DNA from: Leptolyngbya sp. SIO1E4
GTDB lineage: Bacteria; Cyanobacteriota; Cyanobacteriia; Phormidesmidales; Phormidesmidaceae
Assembly (NCBI GenBank): GCA_010672825.2
Contig: JAAHFU020000002.1
Location: forward strand, 880,001 to 944,000
Length of the DNA stretch: 64,000 bases
Direction: 5' to 3'
Position 1 is the first letter of the stretch, and every line of letters begins with the position of its first letter. Below are positions 51,477 through 61,450 of this stretch, in pieces. The notes under the pieces are model-generated. The model had not been told where the DNA came from. It was given only the letters and a program-made list of their open reading frames with translations, and searched no databases. Both the position numbers and the translations under genes were made by a program.

Positions 51477-54005
51477 CTAGCGCTTGGCCTCCTCTAGGGT
51501 CAGCCAGTGGGATAATCCGTCCTGGGCTAATATCTGCTGTACCTTTTGCTCCATTGCTAAACCTTCGTGCAGTTGAGTTTCAGTTGCACTGGTGTGAACT
51601 AGACGACCGAGATCCGTTCGTCCGTGCAGCTGCGCGGCGATCGCCGCCACCTTGTCCGTTTCCCGGGGAATCAGGTCAGCGAAAGCGAGCCTTAGCTCCG
51701 GCAGCACCCGCAGAAACTCATCCTCGCTCCAGTGCTCCAAACGGGCATTGATAGCGGCAATCAGCTCCGGCAAATGCCAGGTCACCTCTCGACAGGTGCA
51801 GAGGAGTCCTCGCAAAAAGCCAACGCCCTGGACGGGGTCTGCTGCAGCGTGATCCAGGTATCCAGCGGCCAGCGTTACCAGCTCCGTTGTCTCCATTCGC
51901 CCAGCACTATAGAGAACGCCAACTGCCCCGCCGAGAATGATGGGGTTTCCCTGAGTCGTCAGCAAATTCAGCAGTGCTTCAACAAACAGCTCTCGGTCTA
52001 GATCTCCCTGGGCCCAGAGGATTTCCCACACGCGATTAAACGCCTCTAGAACGGTTGGCGTTTCTTCCACTGGGCACTCCGCTAAGTGAGGGATCTGATA
52101 GCACAATCGCTGGTAGGCAACGGTTGTGAGCTGGGGTACGGTTTCCAGCGTCTGTGCTTGCAGCGGTTCACGGGACTGCCAGAGCAGCAGCAGTTGCCCG
52201 ATCGCTTGGGCCAAAGAAACCACTGAGGGGTCAGCAGCGACATGATCGGCAATCAACGCTAGCAACTGTGTGGTTTGGGTGTGCAACCCCATCCGACAAG
52301 CGGTGATTAAGAGCTGAACAGCAGCGGTGGCGGAGCGGGCCTGTCCTTCTTCTGCCAAGGCAGCTATCTGCTGGCGCAGGTGATACAGGGCTAATTCTGC
52401 CACCGTAGAGCCGTAGAGTGATTGCTCAATCAAGGTGCTCTCTGTTTGAGGCTGCCAGCGATAGCTCCAGTGTTCTTGAATCTGATTCAGCTGGTTGCCG
52501 AGGACAAAGTCTGGCCCCTTGGTGAAACGGGCAAAGGGAATCTCAGCAAAAGTTAGACTGTGCAAAAAACGGCTGAGCTGGCGGTGACGATCTTGGCGAT
52601 AAATGTCGAGGGTGAGGGATTTGGGCTGGGCCGTTGCTAGCTGAAGGCGGAACGTCTGAGCCCGTTGATGAAAGTCTTCTACCAAGGGCGGCACTCCTGC
52701 ATGGTGGGGTAAATTGCCAATGCGATCGCCCCGCAGCGATCGCGCCACCACCGACATCAGAATTCCCCCTTCCCCCTCCATGGTGCCTTTGATAAAGCAG
52801 CTGCGGATGGCGTCTAGCAGGTCTTCACGGGTAGGGCCAGGATGGTGGCGAAACTGGGCCAGTCGCTGGGCCTGCTCTGCTGCTGCAATTTCATCGGCAA
52901 CGGAGAGCGAGGCCAGTATTTTCTCCTCACAGGTCAGGCTTCGAACCTGCAACAGGACTGCGTAGGCAGTTTGCATCAGCGCTTCGGTTGAGGGCTGCTG
53001 CATCTGCTCCCAGAGCTGTTGATAATAGGCCGGTGCAGGCATTCCAGAGGCATAGCCATTAAGGGCATCTAGCTGCTCAAAGCTAAAGCGCATCAGCACT
53101 GTTTGGGCACAGCCTGCAGAGAGTTTAGGGGCAGGCGGCACTGCAGGGGGAGACTCGACCAGGGCGGGTAGCGCCACAGTATGGAAGCCACCAGTCACTA
53201 CCAAAACAGGGCCATCAACTGCGGGCAAAATAGTCGCGATCGCCTCAGCCATGGCCGCTTCCCGAGCTAAGGTGCCCTCTGCTACCAGGGTGTCTAGCGG
53301 GGTTTCTTGCCGCGCTAAATAGCAATAGGTCGCGATTTGGCGAATGAAATCAGGGGTCGGTATCCCCTGGCAATGGGCTTCAAACAGATGATCCCAGAGT
53401 TCGTTGAAATCGCGGCAGCCGGTCTTTTTTGCCAGGGCGGAAAGATAAGTGCTGTGCTGTAGGTGATGCTCTGCCTGCAAAGCGCGCAGTCTAGGGGTGG
53501 CGTCGCAGTCGGCTTGGGCGGCGATCACCTTTTGGGGATAGGGCAAGTCGATAAACTGCAGCTGTGCCCCGATCGCAGCCCCAGTTCGCAAAGCGACGAA
53601 CTCCGGTGAATAGTCACAAAAAGGATAGTAGCCCCCAAACCGCAGCGGTTCTGCCTGGCGATGGCTGCCTGCCTTGGGCTGGCCTGGGCGATCTCCACCA
53701 GGCTGATCAGTTTGCGCTGCGTTGGATGCAAGGCTCTCAGCCGGGAGCAAATGCCCGTCACGATCTACGTAGGTGGTATAAATCGCGACAGGTGTCTGGG
53801 TGTCTGGGTGTAGCAATAACGGAATCAGATCCGTGGCATCGGCGGGTGCCTCGATCAAGACAGCAGCGGGTTTTTGGGCCAAGATCCATTGCTGAACGTG
53901 CCAGGCGCAGGCCGGGCTGTGGTGCCGAATCGGAAAGAACGTTAACCGCTCTTGTTGGAGCGATCGCAGCACATTCTCTAAAGGTGGCAGAGGAACCATA
54001 GACAT
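51477..54005 (-). CDS. DUF5682 protein (YehM-like)
   Basis: An 842-residue protein. The N-terminal DUF5682 core has FFPIRHHSPACAWHVQQWILAQKPAAVLIEAPADATDLIPLLLHP, then SPEFVALRTGAAIGAQLQFIDLP and VVTGGFHTVALPAL, reminiscent of TraB/ChaN-like folds with conserved His. The C-terminal half is alpha-helical and repeat-like. The function is unknown. ATG 54005 is used; 53999 is equally possible, and the longer frame is unconserved. It heads the minus-strand half of the locus and diverges from the DUF4132 gene across 412 bp. Confidence 0.9.
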   Translation of the reverse strand: MSMVPLPPLENVLRSLQQERLTFFPIRHHSPACAWHVQQWILAQKPAAVLIEAPADATDLIPLLLHPDTQTPVAIYTTYVDRDGHLLPAESLASNAAQTDQPGGDRPGQPKAGSHRQAEPLRFGGYYPFCDYSPEFVALRTGAAIGAQLQFIDLPYPQKVIAAQADCDATPRLRALQAEHHLQHSTYLSALAKKTGCRDFNELWDHLFEAHCQGIPTPDFIRQIATYCYLARQETPLDTLVAEGTLAREAAMAEAIATILPAVDGPVLVVTGGFHTVALPALVESPPAVPPAPKLSAGCAQTVLMRFSFEQLDALNGYASGMPAPAYYQQLWEQMQQPSTEALMQTAYAVLLQVRSLTCEEKILASLSVADEIAAAEQAQRLAQFRHHPGPTREDLLDAIRSCFIKGTMEGEGGILMSVVARSLRGDRIGNLPHHAGVPPLVEDFHQRAQTFRLQLATAQPKSLTLDIYRQDRHRQLSRFLHSLTFAEIPFARFTKGPDFVLGNQLNQIQEHWSYRWQPQTESTLIEQSLYGSTVAELALYHLRQQIAALAEEGQARSATAAVQLLITACRMGLHTQTTQLLALIADHVAADPSVVSLAQAIGQLLLLWQSREPLQAQTLETVPQLTTVAYQRLCYQIPHLAECPVEETPTVLEAFNRVWEILWAQGDLDRELFVEALLNLLTTQGNPIILGGAVGVLYSAGRMETTELVTLAAGYLDHAAADPVQGVGFLRGLLCTCREVTWHLPELIAAINARLEHWSEDEFLRVLPELRLAFADLIPRETDKVAAIAAQLHGRTDLGRLVHTSATETQLHEGLAMEQKVQQILAQDGLSHWLTLEEAKR

Positions 54006-54299
54006 CGAGAGAGCTTTAACCGGTCTTTTGCAGCTATCAATCCAACTGTATCGGCCCAAATGCCGGACGCATCGTCACCTACCCGAATCCTTAGCTAAAA
54101 AATGAACCTTGTATTTGAGTGAGTATGCAGAAACGATGCGTTTATGGTTCAATTGTACTATGTTCTCGATGTTACGGATAGTGACTGGAGCCAACATCTG
54201 CTCAGGGAAAGCGGGCAGATTAGACGAATAGCCTCGTTGCGGATGGTATCTAGCAGTGTGCATGGCGTTAAGCCAGTCCAGATCACTCAGCTGCTCTCT

Positions 54300-54410
54300 A
54301 ACTGAGCTTTGTATTCATCCTGCCGCCTTCATCCTTTCTTTCGACTTCGCTCAAGACAAGCTGCCTTCATCCCTCCGCCTTTATCCTTCTGCCTTTTGTT
54401 ACAGGAGCGA
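54300..54410. repeat. Pyrimidine-rich TTCATCC/TTTATCC/TTCTGCC tract
   Basis: Short direct repeats (GCCTTCATCC, GCCTTTATCC, CTTCTGCC) and TTCGACTTCGCTCAAGACAA lie between the divergent promoters. Such tracts are common dispersed repeats in filamentous cyanobacteria. The repeat gives a false N-terminal extension to the DUF4132 frame. Confidence 0.6.
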
Positions 54411-54417
54411 TCACCCG

Positions 54418-57400
54418 ATGATGCCAGACCTCAAAAACCCCCTCAGTCTCTCTCCAGCAGTGCTGAAACCCTTGAAAAGCTGGCTTTCAATGTTTGGAGA
54501 GCTAGACATCGGATTTCCTGACAGACTCCTGCGCTATCTCGTGGATGGTGAAGATGAAGCAGTGGTGGAAGCGGTTGTGTCCGCGGTGCATTATCAGCAG
54601 ACGCAGTACATGAACGGGTTGAATCAGCAGCCGTTCACGCATCAGTCCTCCCTAGTTCGGCCAATCTTAGGATTGCTCCAGCACGTTGATACTGACGACA
54701 ATCCCCTGCGGAAAATTGCGTCTTCGATAGCCATGTCAGAGATTAGCTTCCTTGGTCGGCTGGTCTATCTATGGGGTAATTTCTCTGAAGGGGCTGTCTA
54801 CACATATCTCTCTTCTGGGCAATCATCTAGACAGGTGTCGATACAGACATGTCTACAGCCTTTGAAGCATTGCCTGCTGAAGTTTATTGAGAGTGTGACA
54901 GTACCCCAGCGCTGGGGTACTCAAGCGGCAACCTGCCCTGTCACAGCAGAGATGATCGATGCCCTGTATGTTGAAGCAGGGGAACCTGCTGGAACCCTAT
55001 GCCGCATGGCTTATATCATCGACCCCAGTGATTACAGGGAAAGCCAACTGGCGCTACATATCGTTCACCTGGATGGGTTTGCAGAGTACACCCTGAAACA
55101 CATATCCATTGTGCAGGAAGCGCTTCAGCAGCCAGAGCGAGGGCGTCGTATCCATGCCCTGCAACTGTTGACGAAAGAGAAAGTGCCACCTGGTGAATTC
55201 ATCGATATGCTGGTCAACCTTGCCGTGTCATCTGCCAAGACTGAACGGGAACCTGCAGGGGTCTTGCTGCAGCAAGACCCGCAAGCTGCAATCCCTCTCC
55301 TGCAAACGAAAGCTGAATTAGGCAGCTCCAGTGAGCGTCAACACGCTGTCAAGCTGCTGTGGGAGTTTGCTGGCGACGCCATGAGACCGTTTTTAGAGGC
55401 ACGGTTAGAGGCTGAAAAAGCCGCGAAGGTGCGATCGACCCTTGAGCAGCTCATGACAACGGTGAGTGAAGTCACTGTGGAAGCATCCTCCGTCGCGCTG
55501 CCCCCCTTGCCCCCAGTCGATTTCGAGGCCCCGCTTCCTAAAAGCGCTTTGGACCTCTGCGAGCATATTAGAGAAGAATATCGACAGTACTTGTTGCACG
55601 AAAATCCGTCACGGGATCCTCAAAAACTTGATTGTGTTGTCGATTCAATGCTGTCAGCTCTCATTGCTCGCTTACAAACAGGCACCTACGAAGACTGCAC
55701 AAAGCGCCAACATGGGTTTTGGAACCGTAGCTCATTAAAAGAAAAGGCTAGAACTCTGATGACGCTGGCAGATTTCCAGCTCATCCATGCCATGCGACTC
55801 GTCATTCTTTTAGGATGCGTGATCTCTAAAGAATGCTCTAGAAATCCTTACCACCTAGTCCTCAATGATGATGGCCATAACTTGTTGTTGCTTTATTCCA
55901 GACATCACTCTGAAACCAATGATTTACGCCAGTTAGCGACCGTCTTTGAGGTGCTGAAGCTAGATCCAGAGTTGATTGGGAATGAACTCCTCAACAACCG
56001 GCAGAATAGAGGCTTTTGGCGGTGGGACGATGACGCAATCTGGCCTTATTTTGCAGAGCGATTGCATCGGTTGCAAGATACGTTAACCCTCAAAATTGAC
56101 GCAGACTGGTGGGCTCGATATGAAAGTCGTGGGCTGCGGGCCAATGCGTTTAGGGTGCTGAAGACGTTTCCACAACCGCCAGCCCATTTAATCCCGATGT
56201 TTTGGGAGTTAGCCTTCCATGGGCCAAAAGATGAGCGCATCATTGCCCGAAACGGTCTCAATACCCTGGAAGATACCCAAGCTCGACTCCTGACAACGTT
56301 GTCTGATCCGAATCGTGACAGGCGGATGGTGGTGGCTGAATGGCTCGGCGATCGCAACGATGCAGCGGCAATTGAGCCCCTTAAACAAGCACTGAAAAAA
56401 GAAAAGAGCGAGGGGGCTAAAGATGTCATGCTGCGATCGCTCGAAAAGCTGGGTGCTTCGGTAGATGACTTTTTAGACCGGAAACACCTTCTGAAAGACC
56501 TGCAAAAATTCCTCAAAAAAGGAGTGCCATCAACGCTGGCCTGGTTTCCCTTTGCCACCCTGCCCATTATCCACTGGCGTGATACGGGCGAGGTTGTCGA
56601 TCCTGACATCCTCAAAGGGCTGATATTGCAATGCTTCAAGCAAAAGACCCCGGAACCCGGCCCCATTCTGAGACGCTACGTCGATCAATGGCAGGCGGAT
56701 GATCGAGAAGCCCTGGGACAGTTTGTGCTAAAGAGCTGGATTGCTCAAGATACGATTCCGACATACACGCCTCAAGAAGCTGAGCAGCGGGCACAACGTT
56801 TGGCAAATCAGGAGTTTCAGTATTATCAGCAACTTCAACAGCAGCATCCAAACGCTATTGGCGCGTATTACTCCGTCACCTATGATCAGCTGTACCAGAG
56901 ACATTACAGCCAGCTCATCAGCGACTGCAAAGGCAGTGCCACCAAAGAGAAGGGCATTCTAGCGATCTCGTCAGCCTGCTGTGGTGCGGCAGCGATCGCC
57001 CCCATCAACACCTACCTCAAAACCTGGTACGGCAAGCGCATGGCCCAGTGCAATGCCCTGTTACAAACCCTGGCCTGGCTTGAAAACAACAGCGCCACCC
57101 AACTTTTACTCTCGATTGCTAATCGCTTCCGCACGAAAAGTATTCAAAAAGAAGCCGCAAAGTTAGTGAGTAAACTGGCTGAACGCAAGGGTTGGAGTCG
57201 CGATGAGCTGAGCGATCGCACTATTCCCACCGTTGGGTTTGACCAGGGCGTTGAGCAAGCCCTGGACTATGGCAGTCGTCAGTTCACGCTGCTGCTGGAT
57301 GCTGACATGAATTTGGTGCTCAAAAATCCAGACGGAAAGGCGATCAAATCCCTGCCTGCTGCCCGCAAAACCGACGACCCAGACCTGGCTAAAGCCGCTA

Positions 57401-58200
57401 AAAAACAACTCTCGGATGCAAAGAAGCAGCTGAAGCAAGTGCTCAAGATGCAGCGAGAGCGCCTGTACGAGGCTATGTGTACCCAGCGCTCCTGGCGATT
57501 TGCTGATTGGAACCTCTATCTCAACCAGCACCCCATTGTCGGGCGCTACTGTCAGCAGTTGGTGTGGGCCATCTACGACGGCGATACTCTGGTGCAAACC
57601 TTCCGCCCTCTGGAAGATCGCACCTTCACCGATGCCGAAGATGAAGCCGTCACCCCTGCTGCAGAGGCGGTTATTCGCTTAGTCCATAGCGGTACGGTTT
57701 CTACAGACACAGCGACGGCATGGCAAACTCACTTGGCTGACTATGATGTGATGCCCCTGTTGCAGCAGTTCCGCCCTCATCCCTATGGTTTGCCCGTGGC
57801 TCAGCAGCAAAACACTCAGTTGACAAGCTTTGAAGGGCATTTGATCGAGGCTTTCCAGCTCAGAGGGTTAGCCGCTAAGCGGGGCTATACTCGGGGGCAA
57901 ACCCAGGATGCAGGCTGGTTTTACGACTATCGCAAAGCCTTCTCTAGCTTGGGCATAGAAGCCGTGATTGAATTTAGTGGCAACTTTCTGCCCGAAGAAA
58001 ACCGAACTGTGGCCCTCACCCGTCTATCCTTTCGCCAACTCCCTGAGGAGGCCGAGGCTGATTACTCATATAGCTACACCGAACTGCCCCTGGGTGACAT
58101 TCCCGCCGTACTGCTGAGTGAGACCTGGAATGACCTGCAGGCGATCGCGGCTCAAGGCAGCGGCTACGATTCTGACTGGCAGAAAAAAGTAGAGTACTAA
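54418..58200 (+). CDS. Large helical-repeat protein with C-terminal DUF4132 (YehI-like)
   Basis: A 1260-residue cytosolic protein. The first two thirds are HEAT-like helical repeats (for example LDGFAEYTLKHISIVQEALQ and EWLGDRNDAAAIEPLKQALKKEKSEG). The last 350 residues contain DUF4132: LYEAMCTQRSWRFADWNLYLNQHPIVGRYCQQLVWAIYDG, FRPLEDRTFTD, VRLVHSG-like, HPYGLPVAQQQ, and AGWFYDYRKAFSS. Start ATG 54418 has AGGAG 10 bases upstream; the frame upstream is repeat-derived. The moxR gene begins 2 bp after its stop. The function is unknown. Confidence 0.9.
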   Translation: MMPDLKNPLSLSPAVLKPLKSWLSMFGELDIGFPDRLLRYLVDGEDEAVVEAVVSAVHYQQTQYMNGLNQQPFTHQSSLVRPILGLLQHVDTDDNPLRKIASSIAMSEISFLGRLVYLWGNFSEGAVYTYLSSGQSSRQVSIQTCLQPLKHCLLKFIESVTVPQRWGTQAATCPVTAEMIDALYVEAGEPAGTLCRMAYIIDPSDYRESQLALHIVHLDGFAEYTLKHISIVQEALQQPERGRRIHALQLLTKEKVPPGEFIDMLVNLAVSSAKTEREPAGVLLQQDPQAAIPLLQTKAELGSSSERQHAVKLLWEFAGDAMRPFLEARLEAEKAAKVRSTLEQLMTTVSEVTVEASSVALPPLPPVDFEAPLPKSALDLCEHIREEYRQYLLHENPSRDPQKLDCVVDSMLSALIARLQTGTYEDCTKRQHGFWNRSSLKEKARTLMTLADFQLIHAMRLVILLGCVISKECSRNPYHLVLNDDGHNLLLLYSRHHSETNDLRQLATVFEVLKLDPELIGNELLNNRQNRGFWRWDDDAIWPYFAERLHRLQDTLTLKIDADWWARYESRGLRANAFRVLKTFPQPPAHLIPMFWELAFHGPKDERIIARNGLNTLEDTQARLLTTLSDPNRDRRMVVAEWLGDRNDAAAIEPLKQALKKEKSEGAKDVMLRSLEKLGASVDDFLDRKHLLKDLQKFLKKGVPSTLAWFPFATLPIIHWRDTGEVVDPDILKGLILQCFKQKTPEPGPILRRYVDQWQADDREALGQFVLKSWIAQDTIPTYTPQEAEQRAQRLANQEFQYYQQLQQQHPNAIGAYYSVTYDQLYQRHYSQLISDCKGSATKEKGILAISSACCGAAAIAPINTYLKTWYGKRMAQCNALLQTLAWLENNSATQLLLSIANRFRTKSIQKEAAKLVSKLAERKGWSRDELSDRTIPTVGFDQGVEQALDYGSRQFTLLLDADMNLVLKNPDGKAIKSLPAARKTDDPDLAKAAKKQLSDAKKQLKQVLKMQRERLYEAMCTQRSWRFADWNLYLNQHPIVGRYCQQLVWAIYDGDTLVQTFRPLEDRTFTDAEDEAVTPAAEAVIRLVHSGTVSTDTATAWQTHLADYDVMPLLQQFRPHPYGLPVAQQQNTQLTSFEGHLIEAFQLRGLAAKRGYTRGQTQDAGWFYDYRKAFSSLGIEAVIEFSGNFLPEENRTVALTRLSFRQLPEEAEADYSYSYTELPLGDIPAVLLSETWNDLQAIAAQGSGYDSDWQKKVEY

Positions 58201-58202
58201 CC

Positions 58203-59327
58203 ATGGCCAATACCGTTCGCCCCCCTGCCGAAGCCCGCTATGCCGATGAGTTAAAAGCCCTGGCTGCCAACGACCCCCACCCAAAACCCCCCGGCTGGAA
58301 GCTGTCTCCCCGAGCGGTACGCACCTTCATTCTGGGGTCCGATGGGGAGACCCTCAGCTACAAGCAGGGTCGCAAGACCCATAAAATTGAGATCGCGCAA
58401 AAATTTTACGGGGACGATGCCCTTGTTGATCGCTGTGTGGTGACGCTGGCAGGCAATCGGGGCCTGATGCTCGTGGGTGAACCTGGGACGGCTAAGTCCA
58501 TGCTGTCGGAACTCTTTTGCGCCGCCATTTCTGGCGATTCGACCAACACGATTCAGGGCACCGCAGGCACCACCGAAGACCAAATCAAATACTCCTGGAA
58601 CTATGCCCTGCTCATTGCTGAAGGCCCGAGCCCTAAGGCGTTGGTGCCTTCACCCCTCTATGTCGCCCTGAAACACGGTCGCCTCGTACGATTTGAAGAA
58701 ATTACGCGCTGCCCGCCCGAAATTCAAGATGCCCTGGTCAGCGTGCTGTCAGATAAGGTGCTGATGGTGCCTGAGTTGGACGGTGCAGAGCGGGTGCTGC
58801 TGGCTCAAAAAGGATTCAACGTTATTGCGACGGCCAACATTCGCGATCGCGGCGTGAATGAAATGTCGAGTGCTCTGAAGCGGCGCTTCAACTTTGAAAC
58901 CGTTGCGCCCATCGCCGATAAGACCCTCGAACAGCGCCTCGTGATGGAGCAGACCCAGGCCCTATTGACAGAATCGGCAGTGCCAGTGGCGATCGCCCCC
59001 GACGTGATTGACCTGTTAGTCACCACCTTTCACGATTTACGCCAAGGCCGCACCACGGAAGGAACCGTTGTAGAGCGTCCCTCAACCATTATGTCCACCG
59101 CAGAAGCGGTCGCGACGGGGGTTTCGGCAGGGTTAGATGCCCACTATTTAGGAGATGGCGTGGTCACCGGTGAGCACATCGTTCGCAACCTGGTCGGCAC
59201 CGTCCTTAAAGACAACCCAGACGATGCTCAAAAGCTAACCCACTATTTCAATGTTGTGGTTAAAAGCCGTGCCCAAACAGACCCTGGCTGGCAGGCCTAT
59301 TACAAAGCTCGCAAGTGGCTGAAATAG
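58203..59327 (+). CDS. MoxR-family AAA+ ATPase (YehL-like)
   Basis: A 374-residue AAA+ ATPase. Walker A GEPGTAKS (92-99), Walker B LVRFEEITRCPPEIQDALVSVL, sensor 1 NVIATANIRDRGVNEMSSALKRRFNFE with the arginine finger region, and a C-terminal lid. MoxR ATPases remodel client complexes with VWA partners, so the VWA protein across the divergent promoter is the likely partner. The 2-bp gap after the DUF4132 gene indicates one operon. Confidence 0.94.
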   Translation: MANTVRPPAEARYADELKALAANDPHPKPPGWKLSPRAVRTFILGSDGETLSYKQGRKTHKIEIAQKFYGDDALVDRCVVTLAGNRGLMLVGEPGTAKSMLSELFCAAISGDSTNTIQGTAGTTEDQIKYSWNYALLIAEGPSPKALVPSPLYVALKHGRLVRFEEITRCPPEIQDALVSVLSDKVLMVPELDGAERVLLAQKGFNVIATANIRDRGVNEMSSALKRRFNFETVAPIADKTLEQRLVMEQTQALLTESAVPVAIAPDVIDLLVTTFHDLRQGRTTEGTVVERPSTIMSTAEAVATGVSAGLDAHYLGDGVVTGEHIVRNLVGTVLKDNPDDAQKLTHYFNVVVKSRAQTDPGWQAYYKARKWLK

Positions 59328-59425
59328 GCTGAAATAAGCAGGGATATCGCCTCGTTACAGCCACTGTTCTCATCGTTGGGTAGTGATTTACCGCGATAAA
59401 ACGCTACCCAACAGCGCTACGAGGC

Positions 59426-60508
59426 TTATGCGTTCGACTTACGTTTGGCGAGTAAGCCGCCGATGCCAACCGCGATCGCCGTGCCAATGATCCCTGCAGG
59501 TTCTGGGACTGAGACCGACTCTGAACTCACCTGGCTAATAAAGGTGTCAAAGATTTGGGTATAGTTGCGGCTACGTTCTTCAATCAGGCCGGGGAAGACC
59601 GCATTGATAAACTCTAGATTATCGGTTTCCGGATCATGCCAGGTTGCCCCGCCTGGAACCAGCGGATTTGCCGTCTGAGTATAGCCATCCAGGGCCCCAA
59701 TTTCCCAGTTGGTGGCCTCTCCGGCCAGGACAGGAACGACCTTATCAAACTCTTCCAAGTCGCTACAGCAGCCTGTTCCAGCAGGATAGGCCGGATTCAA
59801 CCCCGGATTCGTTCTGGCCTCGATGCCCAAGTCTGCTGCAATATCCAAGGCTTTATCTCTAAAGCGACCGTAGCTTGGCTTCTCTGCAGCTCTAGGCCCG
59901 GCATTCAAATACAGATAATCGCCTACGATCAGACTATCCAGATTGATCATGAGGAGCGTGTTGTCAATCTCCTTTTCCGACATGGTGCTAACGTAGTGCT
60001 CTGCGCCGACCAGCCCCACCTCTTCAGCCCCAAACAAAATGAACTTGACGCTGTGTTTGGTTTCAGGGGCGAGCCGTTGGGCTAATTCCAGCAAGACGCC
60101 GACGCCAGAGGCATTATCATTGGTGCCCTCTAGGTTTGTGCGATCGAGGGTAGCGCTACTAGGTGCCGTATCATAGTGAGCCCCCACAATAATTTGTTTG
60201 TTAGATATCCCTTGCCGCTCAGCGATGATATTGGCAGAGGTATATGATTCGTCTTGATAGTTGAACGTGAATTCTTGCAGCTCTGGGGTAAAGCCAAAGT
60301 CCCCGAGTCGTTGGCTGAGGTAAGAGACCGTTTCTTGTTCTTTTTCAGTGCCAATGCTGCGACCGGCTAGGTTGTTGGAAAGATAGTAAATTTCTTGAAC
60401 TGCCGTCTCACCGTAGGTAAAGCTAGCAGCTGATGCAGCTGTTACCAGTACGGCTTGAGCAGCAACGGGTAAAATTGCATACCCTGTGAACTTTGTAACT
60501 AAATTCAT
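59426..60508 (-). CDS. M28-family metallopeptidase with PEP-CTERM sorting signal
   Basis: A 360-residue exported aminopeptidase-like enzyme. A signal peptide (about 1-28, ending TAASAASF) precedes an M28 domain with the di-zinc motifs VGAHYDTAP, LEGTNDNASGVGVLLELA, FGAEEVGLVGAEHY, INLDSLIVGDY and the late ATWHDPETDN. A CCSDLEEFD segment adds a possible disulfide. The end is a PEP-CTERM anchor (VPEPAGIIGTAIAVGIGGLLAKRKS), recognised by an exosortase that must be encoded elsewhere. Its substrates are extracellular peptides. Confidence 0.92.
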   Translation of the reverse strand: MNLVTKFTGYAILPVAAQAVLVTAASAASFTYGETAVQEIYYLSNNLAGRSIGTEKEQETVSYLSQRLGDFGFTPELQEFTFNYQDESYTSANIIAERQGISNKQIIVGAHYDTAPSSATLDRTNLEGTNDNASGVGVLLELAQRLAPETKHSVKFILFGAEEVGLVGAEHYVSTMSEKEIDNTLLMINLDSLIVGDYLYLNAGPRAAEKPSYGRFRDKALDIAADLGIEARTNPGLNPAYPAGTGCCSDLEEFDKVVPVLAGEATNWEIGALDGYTQTANPLVPGGATWHDPETDNLEFINAVFPGLIEERSRNYTQIFDTFISQVSSESVSVPEPAGIIGTAIAVGIGGLLAKRKSNA

Positions 60509-60630
60509 GGTGTATTTTGATCAATTTGCTTCTGCTAACAGATAAGGAACCCGTTAGGCGGATTTAGTCCGCATCATCTTGCCTTGGGGCATGCAGATCA
60601 TTTTGTGGCCGAGGACACAGCTTTTGAAAT

Positions 60631-60662
60631 CCCGCAATGCTTTTTTACACAAGCATTGCGGG
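60631..60662. repeat. 12-bp stem hairpin
   Basis: CCCGCAATGCTT (60631-60642) and AAGCATTGCGGG (60651-60662) are perfect complements around an 8-nt loop. There is no T-run after it, so a REP-like element is as likely as a terminator. Confidence 0.75.
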
Positions 60663-61256
60663 ATATAACGAGATCAGGGGTGACAAACTGCCATCGTGTC
60701 ACTGGGCTGATGGCAGCATCTAAACAGTGTGCGATGAAAAAGGCTCGCGGGCGATCGCGCACAGAATTTCGAGTACAGGATGTCAAGTACGGAATGGTGC
60801 AAACTGCATAGCGTTTTCTGTCTACTCAACCGTCACATCATCTCTGGCTCAGGGACTCACCAGGCGTCTTAATTTCTGGAGTCAGGCCGATCAAAATTTA
60901 GCCCTTGGCGGGGGGCTGCCATGCTGATTTCGATACTCCGTTTGAGAGGGGTTTGAGAGGCTCACCCAACGTCAAATTGAGCACCCCAAGCAACTGGGAA
61001 CAGGTCAGCAACCTGGGGATGGTGATGGAAGCCTCTTATGGAGGGCTTAGCTGTCTGCCCGGCAGCCTTGGATGACCTGAATACCTCGCATTGACTGCAC
61101 CTAGGCAAAGCCCAGCTGTTAGCTGTCGGAAAACTCAGTTTCAAGGTTTTGGGAATGCCTGAATGCGCAGATACCCAATGCTTTTTATCCTTTTCTATAC
61201 CTTTGAATGGCACCCTCAAATGAGTGTAATCACATGTATTGAAAAGTGCCTAAAAC

Positions 61257-61290
61257 TTTCAAGAGACGTGCCATGGCACGTCTCTTGAAA
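61257..61290. repeat. 34-bp perfect palindrome
   Basis: TTTCAAGAGACGTGCCA is followed immediately by its exact complement TGGCACGTCTCTTGAAA with no loop. It lies 160 bp upstream of the acidic repeat protein gene. It is unusually long for an operator and could be a cruciform, a MITE end pair or a terminator-like hairpin. Confidence 0.85.
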
Positions 61291-61450
61291 ACGTTTACAC
61301 GTGGTGTCTCTTCAGGAGTAAATTCATGCTGGCATTTTATTTTTATGTTTGAGAATGACCATCCGGTTGGAAAAAGATAAACCAGATGGACGATGTTTGC
61401 TAGAGAGTTTGAGGGTCAGCCTGGGAACGTCGCTTGATTAGGTATTCACT

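Larger units (their letters stand above)
60509..61450. other. Long noncoding stretch with two strong palindromes
   Basis: About 940 bp without a convincing gene; short frames lack conserved features or ribosome sites. It contains the hairpin at 60631 and the 34-bp palindrome at 61257, and could hold a small RNA or divergent promoters. Confidence 0.5.
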
